Shown here: piece by piece, positions 8,735 to 15,952 of the stretch
Layout: each line of letters begins with the position of its first letter
Position numbering within the stretch: position 1 is the stretch's first letter
Assembly (NCBI GenBank): GCA_046296415.1
Contig: JBKBLN010000002.1
Location: forward strand, 1 to 64,000
DNA: 64,000 bases
DNA from: CAYNRA01 sp046296415
GTDB taxonomy: Bacteria > Bacteroidota > Bacteroidia > Cytophagales > Spirosomataceae
Direction of reading: 5' to 3'
Made by a program: the position numbers and the translations under genes
The notes under the pieces: model-generated
Seen by the model: the letters and a program-made list of their open reading frames with translations, nothing else
The model's database searches: none
What the model was told of the DNA's origin: nothing

Positions 8735-10750
8735 TTAGTAGAGTCCAACGTATTTACGAATAATCCATTCCAAAGACATAAGCATCAAGAGTAATCCGCC
8801 CAACCAAGGCAAGTCGATGGTTTGTTTCCGGCGCTCCGAAACAGTTATTTTGCCAGGAGGCGGATTTTGATTCATGTCATTAATCCATTTTTCGAGATTA
8901 TTCAGCGTCAAAAACTCACCCCCATTTTGATTGGTTATTTCCCGTAGCCAACCAAAGTCGGCCTGCCGATTTTCATCCTCAATCCATTGATTATTCAACA
9001 AGAAAGATCCCTTCACTTTTTGAGGTAGGCCATCACAGATGGCCTCGGCTGTAAATGTATAGGCTCCCGGAGTAAGACCCGATAACTGAAAAGATGCTGG
9101 GCCAGAGGTAAAAGAATATACTTTGGATTGCTTGGAGTGTGTCAAAGTTAACTTGATGTCAACCCCTTCTAGGGCATGACCGGCTCGATCCCAGGTTTCA
9201 GACCAAAACGATATCGTTTCACCTCGAGAGTACACAGATTTTTCAGTATTTACTTGCAACCTTGCCTGACCTGATGGATTAAGGAGCTGTTGCATCAACC
9301 GAATCCAGAGTTGATCTAAAGCATTGACCTGCTGCGGATTTTCCGCTACTTCCATTCGCCACTTCCAAATCCCTTCTCCCAGCAAAGCAGCTTCCTTATT
9401 TCCGACCAATAAAAGTGGACGATTTGCAGGAACTGTTCCAATCAATTGATCTATCCAAATTTCAGGTTCTTTGGAGGCAACGTAGGTGCCAAAGGGTACC
9501 AGAAGGGGATCCAAATTGGAGATAAAATCATTAGTCTGGTTGTCGACGGCAATCCAACGGCCCCTCGCGCGATCTTGTTTATTTCCAACCCCTTGGATAC
9601 CCACCACATTTTGCACACCATTAAAAGCAGGGAGGTTGGTTTCATTTCCTACAATAAAAAATAAAGGAATGCCTTGAGATTTCCATCGGCTGATCCATTC
9701 AACCGACTGAGGGAAAGAACGAGAGGGCAATTGATGTAAAATGACTCCAGCATAGGGGGGGGCGACAGGCGATTTTGCGGATCCGAGCGCCGGAATGATC
9801 CATTCCTCCACATCAAACTGATTACTCTTTAAGATAGAAGCCTTTAAAGAGCGAATATCAGGATGCGGTGCGTGAGCTAAAATCAATATTTTTTGTTTGT
9901 TTTCAATCACCTCCACTGGCTTCTTCATCTCGTTGTTAAACGTATTGACCTCTCGTCGGTCGGGTACCACTTTCACACCGTAAATGAACGTGCCTTTTTC
10001 AGGAGCCGTGGTGGTCCAAACCCAAGGCAGGAAGTCATTTGAATTTGCACTGGTCCAGTTTCTGGTTTGAATGATTTGCCCGTTTCGGGTAAGGTGGATG
10101 GCAAAGGAGCTTCCTTTGAGTTGATTAATTTGAATATCGGTTTCGATTTGAAATGGATTCCCAACCGATACTTGATCATTTACAGCAAATCGTTTGACGC
10201 GCGCGTCCGGTTTAACCGTGGTATCGCCAACTCCTATGGCATACAGAGGAAATGGAAGATCCACAGAACGGACACCCTCATTGACCAAACCATCTGAAAT
10301 CAATAGAAGTCGGGGTGATGATTGGGTGATTCGATTTTGGGACAACCGCAACAATCCGCTCAAAATGGGCGAAGAAAGTTGGGAGGGCATTTGCCAAGTG
10401 GGTAATTCAGTGCCTTGAAGGTCCATGTGGATTTGATCTCCTTCAAGCGACTCAAGCAGCGTTCGAATTTTTTTAGTATCTGAAGCATTGGGTTGCATGG
10501 ATTTAGACTGGTCCCAAACGATCCACCAGGCGGGTGTTAGGGTTTCCGACTGGATAAATTTCCAATAGACCTGAGCCAACAAAAAGAGCAACACGAGAAG
10601 TGAAGAGGCGCGAAGTACTCCCAAAAGGAAACGAAGGGGCTTGGCTACTTTGGTCTCGTTTCGATAAATCAACCAAGCGAGGCCTCCACTAACACCAAAA
10701 AACACCAACCACCCAAGAGGTGAAAGACCTATCCATTGTATTGATTGCAT
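8735..10750 (-). CDS. Membrane-anchored VWA-like protein
   Basis: A 671-residue protein with two N-terminal membrane helices (WLVFFGVSGGLAWLIY and LLGVLRASSLLVLLFLLAQVY), a large outer region and one C-terminal helix (LPWLGGLLLMLMSLEWIIRKY). The outer part has a von Willebrand A-like core: DQSKS (DxSxS metal site) near residue 83 and LLLISDG near 150. A glutamine-amidotransferase-like region follows (about 285-370), then an Ig-like segment. This arrangement resembles Bacteroidota membrane proteins related to BatA/aerotolerance proteins, but no MoxR ATPase is next to it. Role unknown; perhaps envelope assembly. Followed 5 bases later by the DUF2027 gene. Confidence 0.7.
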   Translation of the reverse strand: MQSIQWIGLSPLGWLVFFGVSGGLAWLIYRNETKVAKPLRFLLGVLRASSLLVLLFLLAQVYWKFIQSETLTPAWWIVWDQSKSMQPNASDTKKIRTLLESLEGDQIHMDLQGTELPTWQMPSQLSSPILSGLLRLSQNRITQSSPRLLLISDGLVNEGVRSVDLPFPLYAIGVGDTTVKPDARVKRFAVNDQVSVGNPFQIETDIQINQLKGSSFAIHLTRNGQIIQTRNWTSANSNDFLPWVWTTTAPEKGTFIYGVKVVPDRREVNTFNNEMKKPVEVIENKQKILILAHAPHPDIRSLKASILKSNQFDVEEWIIPALGSAKSPVAPPYAGVILHQLPSRSFPQSVEWISRWKSQGIPLFFIVGNETNLPAFNGVQNVVGIQGVGNKQDRARGRWIAVDNQTNDFISNLDPLLVPFGTYVASKEPEIWIDQLIGTVPANRPLLLVGNKEAALLGEGIWKWRMEVAENPQQVNALDQLWIRLMQQLLNPSGQARLQVNTEKSVYSRGETISFWSETWDRAGHALEGVDIKLTLTHSKQSKVYSFTSGPASFQLSGLTPGAYTFTAEAICDGLPQKVKGSFLLNNQWIEDENRQADFGWLREITNQNGGEFLTLNNLEKWINDMNQNPPPGKITVSERRKQTIDLPWLGGLLLMLMSLEWIIRKYVGLY

Positions 10751-10784
10751 GATGTGGATACTTTTTACAAAATAAACGAAAAAA

Positions 10785-10805
10785 GGTACATGATGAACAT
10801 GTACC
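10785..10805 (-). terminator. Terminator after fabG
   Basis: A perfect eight-base stem (GGTACATG / CATGTACC, loop of five) is followed on the minus strand by TTTTTTCG. It lies 24 bases after the fabG stop. Confidence 0.85.
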
Positions 10806-10828
10806 TTCTCTTGGGGTCGGAAAATGAG

Positions 10829-11575
10829 TTACATCACCATTCCTCCATCCACCACCAAGGTTTGTCCGGTGATGTACGTGGAGAGGTCCGAGGCTAGAAA
10901 TAAACATGCATTGGCAATATCTTCTCCATTTCCTGCTCGTTTCAGTGGAATGTTTTTAAGCCATTCGGCTAATTGGTCTTGATTTAATTCACCGGTCATT
11001 TCGGTTTCAATAAATCCTGGAGCAATGGCATTACACCGGATATTCCGGGAACCTAATTCTTTGGCAATGGATTTGGTAAAACCAATCATTCCGGCTTTGG
11101 ATGCGGCGTAATTGGCTTGACCAGCATTACCCATCAGACCCACCACAGAGGAAATCTGGATAATCGATCCTTTTCTTGCACGCATCATGGGTTTTGTAGC
11201 GGCTTTGGTCAGGTTAAATACCGACTTTAAATTCACCCGCATCACTTCATCCCATTGATCTTCGGTCATTCTCATTAATAGGGTATCACGTGTAATACCT
11301 GCGTTGTTAATCAAAACATCCAATTGACCAAAATCTTGAACCACATCATTTACTAGGCTTTCGGCGGCATTAAACTCGGACGCATCGGACCGGTATCCTT
11401 TGGCTTTGACCCCGAGGGCTTCTAATTCGGCCGCAAGAGCCTCTCCTTTTTCCACACTGGAGAGGTAGGTAAATGCGATGTTTGCACCCTGCGAAGCAAG
11501 ATGGGTAGCGATGGCACGACCAATTCCACGAGAGGCTCCTGTAACCAAGACTACTTTATCTTGTAATAATTTCAT
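10829..11575 (-). CDS. fabG: 3-oxoacyl-[acyl-carrier-protein] reductase
   Basis: NADPH-dependent reduction of the beta-keto group in fatty acid elongation (type II FAS, cytosolic tetramer). It is a short-chain dehydrogenase with the cofactor loop TGASRGIG at residues 14-21, NNAG near 90, the catalytic Ser in ISSVVG, the Tyr/Lys of YAASKAG, and the C-terminal YITGQTLVVDGGMVM that is nearly invariant in FabG. 248 residues, standard length. It starts 11 bases after rsmI and is the last gene of a short minus-strand cluster ending in a strong terminator. Not in a fab operon here, so it could also be a FabG paralogue. Confidence 0.93.
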   Translation of the reverse strand: MKLLQDKVVLVTGASRGIGRAIATHLASQGANIAFTYLSSVEKGEALAAELEALGVKAKGYRSDASEFNAAESLVNDVVQDFGQLDVLINNAGITRDTLLMRMTEDQWDEVMRVNLKSVFNLTKAATKPMMRARKGSIIQISSVVGLMGNAGQANYAASKAGMIGFTKSIAKELGSRNIRCNAIAPGFIETEMTGELNQDQLAEWLKNIPLKRAGNGEDIANACLFLASDLSTYITGQTLVVDGGMVM

Positions 11576-11586
11576 GAGAGAGTAAT

Positions 11587-12258
11587 TTAATGGGATAGTC
11601 CTTCAACAACAATGACAAATTCCCCTTTGGGGGATTTTTGCTCAAAAATACGAATAATTTCAGAAATGGAACCTCGAACTGTCTCTTGAAACATTTTAGT
11701 CAGTTCTCTTGACACGCTTACCTGCCGATCAGCACCCAACACTTCTCCCAATTGGGTTAAGGTTTTGACGACCCGATACGGTGATTCATAAAACACCATG
11801 GTTCGTTCCTCTGCGGCTAGGGCTTGCAGGCGAGTTTGGCGACCTTTTTTTACGGGCAAAAACCCTTCAAATACAAAACGGTCTGTGGGAAATCCAGATT
11901 GAACCAAGGCTGGAATGACAGCTGTAGCTCCCGGGAGGCATTCCACCTCAATCCCAGCAGCGAGGCAGGACCGGACCAATAGAAACCCAGGATCCGAGAT
12001 TCCGGGAGTACCGGCATCAGAAACCAAGCAAATTCGCTCTCCCTTTTCTAGTCTGGAAACTAAGTTTTGAACGGTTTGATGTTCATTGTGGGCGTGATGA
12101 CTTTGGAGGGGTTTCTGGATCTCCAGATGTTTCAATAAAAAACCGGTGGTGCGGGTATCCTCCGCCAAAATCAAATCGGCCTCCTTTAATAAGCGAATGG
12201 CACGGAGGGTGATATCCTCTAGGTTACCGATGGGTGTAGGAACAAGAACGAGTGGCAT
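11587..12258 (-). CDS. rsmI: 16S rRNA (cytidine1402-2'-O)-methyltransferase
   Basis: Methylates the ribose of C1402 in the 30S decoding centre using S-adenosylmethionine. The tetrapyrrole-methylase-type fold is clear from the start PLVLVPTPIGNLEDITLRA, then LKEADLILAEDTRTTGFLL, VSDAGTPGISDPGFLLV and LPGATAVIPALVQSGFPTDRF. At 223 residues it is the short Bacteroidota form without the extra C-terminal domain of E. coli RsmI (286 residues). It lies 4 bases after the dehydratase-like gene and 11 bases before fabG, so the three are likely cotranscribed. Confidence 0.95.
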   Translation of the reverse strand: MPLVLVPTPIGNLEDITLRAIRLLKEADLILAEDTRTTGFLLKHLEIQKPLQSHHAHNEHQTVQNLVSRLEKGERICLVSDAGTPGISDPGFLLVRSCLAAGIEVECLPGATAVIPALVQSGFPTDRFVFEGFLPVKKGRQTRLQALAAEERTMVFYESPYRVVKTLTQLGEVLGADRQVSVSRELTKMFQETVRGSISEIIRIFEQKSPKGEFVIVVEGLSH

Positions 12259-12262
12259 GGAA

Positions 12263-12499
12263 TTAGGAAGCTAAAAGTTGGTCTATTTTAGCGGCCATAT
12301 CGTAGTCTTTTTCTGTTACTTGGTTGCCCGCATCGTGGGTGGTAAAGCGTAACTCGACGCGGTTATAGGTATTGATGATGGTTGGATGATGATTGGCAAC
12401 TTCCGCCAACATAGCCACTTGGGTGAGGAAGCCAAAGGCCTCGATGAAGTTTTTAAACTCAAAACTTCTACACAAATGATCTTTATTTAGATGCCACAT
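12263..12499 (-). CDS. Pterin-4a-carbinolamine dehydratase-like protein
   Basis: Small protein of 78 residues from the PCD/DCoH family, which dehydrates 4a-hydroxytetrahydropterin to recycle the cofactor of aromatic amino acid hydroxylases. The signature HHPTIINTYNRVELRFTTHD contains the two active-site histidines and the downstream His. It is shorter than usual (95-115 residues), lacking part of the N-terminal strand, but the active-site core is intact. No hydroxylase is nearby. It lies 4 bases upstream of rsmI; the tRNA-Ser terminator precedes it. Confidence 0.85.
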   Translation of the reverse strand: MWHLNKDHLCRSFEFKNFIEAFGFLTQVAMLAEVANHHPTIINTYNRVELRFTTHDAGNQVTEKDYDMAAKIDQLLAS

Positions 12500-12526
12500 A
12501 GGAAAGGATTTCAGGGTTAATCAAAA

Positions 12527-12552
12527 AAGCCCAAATCAAATGATCTGGGCTT
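12527..12552 (-). terminator. Terminator after tRNA-Ser
   Basis: Stem AAGCCCA / TGGGCTT with an A-C mismatch and a further three pairs (ATC / GAT), loop AAAT; a T run follows on the minus strand. It begins 4 bases after the tRNA 3' end. Confidence 0.85.
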
Positions 12553-12556
12553 CTTG

Positions 12557-12641
12557 CAGAGAGAGAGGGATTCGAACCCCCGGACCTGTTACAGTCAACG
12601 GTTTTCAAGACCGCCGCATTCGACCGCTCTGCCATCTCTCT
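12557..12641 (-). tRNA. tRNA-Ser (anticodon UGA)
   Basis: An 85-nucleotide class II tRNA on the minus strand. The acceptor stem AGAGAGA pairs perfectly with TCTCTCT. The D arm contains AGAGCGGTCGAATGC, the anticodon loop CTTGAAA gives UGA between GGCGGT-type arms, there is a long variable arm, and the T arm is GGGGGTTCGAATCCCTC. The discriminator is G, as expected for serine. CCA is not encoded and must be added after transcription. Confidence 0.97.
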
Positions 12642-12666
12642 TTCTGGTCGTTTTAGTAACGTGGTG

Positions 12667-12698
12667 CAAAGATATAGGATAAAAATCCCTTTGTCAAG
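12667..12698 (-). promoter_or_regulatory. Promoter of tRNA-Ser
   Basis: On the minus strand CTTG (12698-12695), 20 bases, then TATCTTTG (12674-12667) matches the Bacteroidota -33/-7 arrangement with one difference at -33. The predicted start of transcription is about 20 bases before the mature tRNA. Confidence 0.65.
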
Positions 12699-12710
12699 TG
12701 TTCTATTGAT

Positions 12711-13475
12711 TTATTTTTCTTTTCGAACAATTAAGAAAAGGGAACTTCCCCATCCGCCGCGGGGGGGAGACCATTTTTTTTCTAGGCTAACTAGTTGATA
12801 CAAAAGTTCGTTAATCATACGATGGGGCATCGATACATCGCTTTTGATGGTGGAATAAAATCTAAATTTTAATTGAATTCTTTGTATCCACCGAATACTA
12901 CCGATAAGTGGCGCCAGCCATCTTGACCAACTTACCCAGTGTCCGGAAAGATGCCTATTTTGGGACAGCCAAGACTGAAAAAACGAGGGATGGAAACGCC
13001 TCTTCGCTCCCACGGCAACATCATGTATGCCCTGAAAGGCATCGTATGCTTGGTTATTACTAATTAAAATGCCACCCGGGGCTATTAATTTTTGAAGGTC
13101 CTCAAGAATGGGTAGCAATTCATCGTCTTCAAATTGATACCATACATCATTGCAAATGATGACATCAAACGTATGGGGCTCAAATATTTGGGCTATTTGT
13201 CTGATATCCAAGACTTGTATTTTTCCTAGGTGCCGTCGGTTGGCCAGCTGCACGGCTTTAGGATTGTAATCAAATCCGGATAAATTTTGATAACCCTCCT
13301 TTTGTAATCGCTGCAGCATTCCTCCGGTCCCACAACCTGCATCTAGAATTCGAGCTTGAGGATCAAATTTTTCTTTTTGTAACATGGAAATGACCCGGTC
13401 ATGGAGGTGACGATACCACCAATGCGAATCCTCCACCTGAAACATGGCCTCATATTCCTCATCATTCAGCAGCAT
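12711..13475 (-). CDS. Class I SAM-dependent methyltransferase
   Basis: A 254-residue methyltransferase. The SAM-binding motif I is ARILDAGCGTGGMLQRL (about residues 40-55), followed by LSGFDYNPKAVQLA (motif II) and FDVIICNDVWYQFED (motif IV). The substrate cannot be inferred from the sequence. It is the last gene of the surface-sugar operon and overlaps the glycosyltransferase gene by 14 bases, so it may methylate a sugar or a lipid-linked intermediate. The C-terminal part (about 170-240) has basic aromatic helices typical of membrane-associated methyltransferases. Confidence 0.85.
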   Translation of the reverse strand: MLLNDEEYEAMFQVEDSHWWYRHLHDRVISMLQKEKFDPQARILDAGCGTGGMLQRLQKEGYQNLSGFDYNPKAVQLANRRHLGKIQVLDIRQIAQIFEPHTFDVIICNDVWYQFEDDELLPILEDLQKLIAPGGILISNNQAYDAFQGIHDVAVGAKRRFHPSFFQSWLSQNRHLSGHWVSWSRWLAPLIGSIRWIQRIQLKFRFYSTIKSDVSMPHRMINELLYQLVSLEKKWSPPRGGWGSSLFLIVRKEK

Positions 13476-14376
13476 GGGATCTCTTTTTTAGGGTCCGAAT
13501 ACTGAATTGAGGTTGTCCATTGATAGCCATGTACGATTTACCAATGTATTCTCCGACGATAGCCAAGGAACACATCAAAACCCCACAAAGGAAGATGACA
13601 ACCGGTGATCCCCAATGATTAATCACATTCGTAAAATATAAGAAAAAATAACATAACGCGAAGATGACCGATATGGATCCCAGCAGAAAAATCACACGAA
13701 GGGGCAGCAAAGAATAACCAAAAAGGATGGTCAAAAACAAGGAGATTAATTTTCTTAGGGTGTAATTGGACTCTCCCTCTGATCGTTCGTGATGTGCCAC
13801 CTCCACTTTGCCTATGTGGTTGGTCACTTGAAATATCAATCCATCGATGTAGGGATAGCCCCCTTTGTAGCGAATAATTTCGTTGACTACATCAAAATGA
13901 ATTAGTTTAAAACTTGAAAGGTACAAATCCTTGGGCTTTTTGAGGAGGTAGGTAGTTAAATAATTCACCAATTGACTCCCGAGGTTTCGGTAGGCAGCAT
14001 GTTTTTTTTCGGTGTAATACGAGTAGACAACATCAAAATCACCTTCTTTGGCCTTATCCACTAATTTTAAAATCTCGGATGGAGGATTTTGAAAATCATC
14101 GTCGATGATCACCGCGTACAAACCAGTCACATGATTTAAACCAGCCATCACGGCATTGAATTCTCCAAAATTTCGTCGTAGTGAAATATAGGTAATGTTT
14201 TCGAATTCCCGTTGGAGAGAGAGACAGATGGGATGCGAGTTGTCTGGACTGCCATCGTTTACGAGAACAATTTCAAATTGATACCCTTGTAATTCCAGTT
14301 GCAATTGTTCGACTAGCCGCCGAATTGAACCGGCCCCTCGGTACACGGGAATGACAATACTTAATTCTTTTTCCAT
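13462..14376 (-). CDS. Family 2 glycosyltransferase, polyprenyl-phosphate type
   Basis: A 304-residue enzyme that likely transfers a sugar from a nucleotide donor to a lipid phosphate on the inner face of the cytoplasmic membrane. The GT-A domain begins KELSIVIPVYRGAGSI, with the DxD-like IIDDDFQNPPSE near residue 95. Two C-terminal membrane helices (VIFLLGSISVIFALCYFFLYF and VIFLCGVLMCSLAIVGEYIG), with the GEYIGKSY motif, are typical of the GtrB/DPM1-like group. The ATG at 14376 is chosen because it starts exactly at the fold; an upstream alternative would lie deep in the preceding gene. It overlaps that gene by 16 bases. Confidence 0.9.
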   Translation of the reverse strand: MEKELSIVIPVYRGAGSIRRLVEQLQLELQGYQFEIVLVNDGSPDNSHPICLSLQREFENITYISLRRNFGEFNAVMAGLNHVTGLYAVIIDDDFQNPPSEILKLVDKAKEGDFDVVYSYYTEKKHAAYRNLGSQLVNYLTTYLLKKPKDLYLSSFKLIHFDVVNEIIRYKGGYPYIDGLIFQVTNHIGKVEVAHHERSEGESNYTLRKLISLFLTILFGYSLLPLRVIFLLGSISVIFALCYFFLYFTNVINHWGSPVVIFLCGVLMCSLAIVGEYIGKSYMAINGQPQFSIRTLKKRSHAAE

Positions 14377-15449
14377 TCGTTTAGGCTGTCGATAATGTAA
14401 TCCACTTGAGTGGTTTCCAATCTCGGGTGTAAGGGAATACTTAACACGTGTTGATGAAGTTTTTCGCTGATTGGATACTGCCCCGAAAGCCAACCTTGGG
14501 TGGCTTTTTGCTGATGGGGTGGAATTGGATAATGAATATCGGTTCCGATCCCTAAATTAAGTAAATATTGCTGAAGTCCTGCTCTATCTTGTGTTCTAAT
14601 CACAAATAAATGCCAAACACTATCCTGAAGGAGCTTAGGTAATATTATGGACGGATTCTTAATCTCGAGTAAATAACGCTTAGCTATTTCCCTTCTTATT
14701 TCATTTTCTTGATCTAGAAAAGGCAATTTTTTGAGAAGAATATGAGCTTGGAGCTCATCTAGCCTAGCATTGAGGCCAATCGAATCAAATACATATTTTT
14801 GGGAGGATCCATAATTCCGAAGAGTTCGAACCTTCTGAGCAAGATCACTATCCTGGGTAGTTACAGCCCCAGCATCGCCAAGAGCTCCTAAGTTTTTAGT
14901 CGGATAAAAGCTATGAGCTACCCCATCGTACCACCTAGTAGACCTTCGATTTTGGTACCGTACGCCGTGAGACTGCGCAGCATCACAAAAAAACTTCAAG
15001 TTATGTTGCCGACAAAATTCGGACATGGGAGCTAAATTCCCTGTTTGCCCGTACAATTCGACGAAAAAGACTGCTTTTGTCTTTTTTGAAATTTTTTCCT
15101 CCAGGTTGGCTAATTCGATTAAATAGGTCTCTTCATTGGGTTCCACCAAAACCGGTACATGACCCGCTCTCAAAATGCCGAGGATAGTGGCTATATATGT
15201 ATTGGAGGGAACTAGAATTTCGGAGCCCTTAGGGAAATTACAAGCCTCCAATAAGAGAATGATTGCATCCAGGCCATTGGAAACTCCAATACAGTAGTCA
15301 CTTTCACAATAAGTGGCGTAGGCATTTTCAAAGGACTCCACTTCTTGACCCAGGATATACCAGCCCGATTGAATAACCGTTGAAACGGACTCTAAAGCAG
15401 AAAAATAAGGTTTATTTATTTCTTTTAAATCAAGAAATGGAATTTTCAT
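14361..15449 (-). CDS. DegT/DnrJ/EryC1 sugar aminotransferase (FdtB/QdtB-like)
   Basis: PLP-dependent transaminase of 362 residues that makes amino sugars on nucleotide carriers. The family start IPFLDLKEINKPY, the segment VPSNTYIATILGILRAG, the PLP-contact motif FFCDAAQSHGV and the lysine in YPTKNLGALGDAG are all present, with the C-terminal HLFVIRT and HYPIPPHQQ. The preceding gene is a 3,4-ketoisomerase overlapping by 4 bases; such pairs make dTDP-3-amino-3,6-dideoxyhexoses (Fuc3N or Qui3N), so that is the likely product by context. Confidence 0.9.
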   Translation of the reverse strand: MKIPFLDLKEINKPYFSALESVSTVIQSGWYILGQEVESFENAYATYCESDYCIGVSNGLDAIILLLEACNFPKGSEILVPSNTYIATILGILRAGHVPVLVEPNEETYLIELANLEEKISKKTKAVFFVELYGQTGNLAPMSEFCRQHNLKFFCDAAQSHGVRYQNRRSTRWYDGVAHSFYPTKNLGALGDAGAVTTQDSDLAQKVRTLRNYGSSQKYVFDSIGLNARLDELQAHILLKKLPFLDQENEIRREIAKRYLLEIKNPSIILPKLLQDSVWHLFVIRTQDRAGLQQYLLNLGIGTDIHYPIPPHQQKATQGWLSGQYPISEKLHQHVLSIPLHPRLETTQVDYIIDSLNEWKKN

Positions 15450-15820
15450 GAATTGGGATAAGGTTCGTCAATATAATCTGCCTTATCATACGGCTCGTTA
15501 GCCAACACCAATAACAAGGCGTCTTGTGAGAAATCATGCATGGTGTGCCAATCTGTCGGTTCAAGAATCAAACAAGTATCCGGGCGATCCAACCAGAACT
15601 CATGTTCACCTTGACCATCGTGGACATATACCCGGCATTTCCCGCGAATACAAACTAAGATCTGCCAGGTTTTATGATGACGATGCCCTCCTCGAACTAC
15701 ACCATGTGGAACATCATATATATAATATACGCGTTTTATGGGTCCAGGAAAAATACCTTCTAATACCGTTAAATCCCCTAGGTCACTTTGAAAACAGGGT
15801 AAAATTTTAAGGGTGGGCAT
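15446..15820 (-). CDS. Sugar 3,4-ketoisomerase, FdtA/QdtA-like cupin
   Basis: A 124-residue single-domain cupin that isomerises dTDP-4-keto-6-deoxyglucose to the 3-keto form, the step before C3 amination. Family marks: YYIYDVPHGVVRGGHRHH with the catalytic histidines, the strand CRVYVHDGQGEHEFWLD, the cupin motif LEPTDWHTMHDF and the end ANEPYDKADYI. FdtA gives the galacto- and QdtA the gluco- configuration; I cannot separate them by eye. It is first in a four-gene overlapping operon (ketoisomerase, aminotransferase, glycosyltransferase, methyltransferase) behind a good promoter. Confidence 0.88.
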   Translation of the reverse strand: MPTLKILPCFQSDLGDLTVLEGIFPGPIKRVYYIYDVPHGVVRGGHRHHKTWQILVCIRGKCRVYVHDGQGEHEFWLDRPDTCLILEPTDWHTMHDFSQDALLLVLANEPYDKADYIDEPYPNS

Positions 15821-15842
15821 ACAGCAGAGAAATCAGTTCAAT

Positions 15843-15873
15843 CAAAAGTACATGTGGGTAGAGAGGTGGCAAA
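15843..15873 (-). promoter_or_regulatory. Promoter of the surface-sugar operon
   Basis: On the minus strand TTTG (15873-15870), 19 bases, then TACTTTTG (15850-15843): a full match to the Bacteroidota -33/-7 consensus, 23 bases before the ketoisomerase start. The rest of the 132-base gap (15821-15952) shows only small AT-rich inverted repeats. Confidence 0.75.
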
Positions 15874-15952
15874 ATACTTTAAAAAGTACATTTAACAAAA
15901 TGAAAGTAGCAAACTACCTTACAAAAGCTTAAATTAAGCTAAGATTTTGAAT

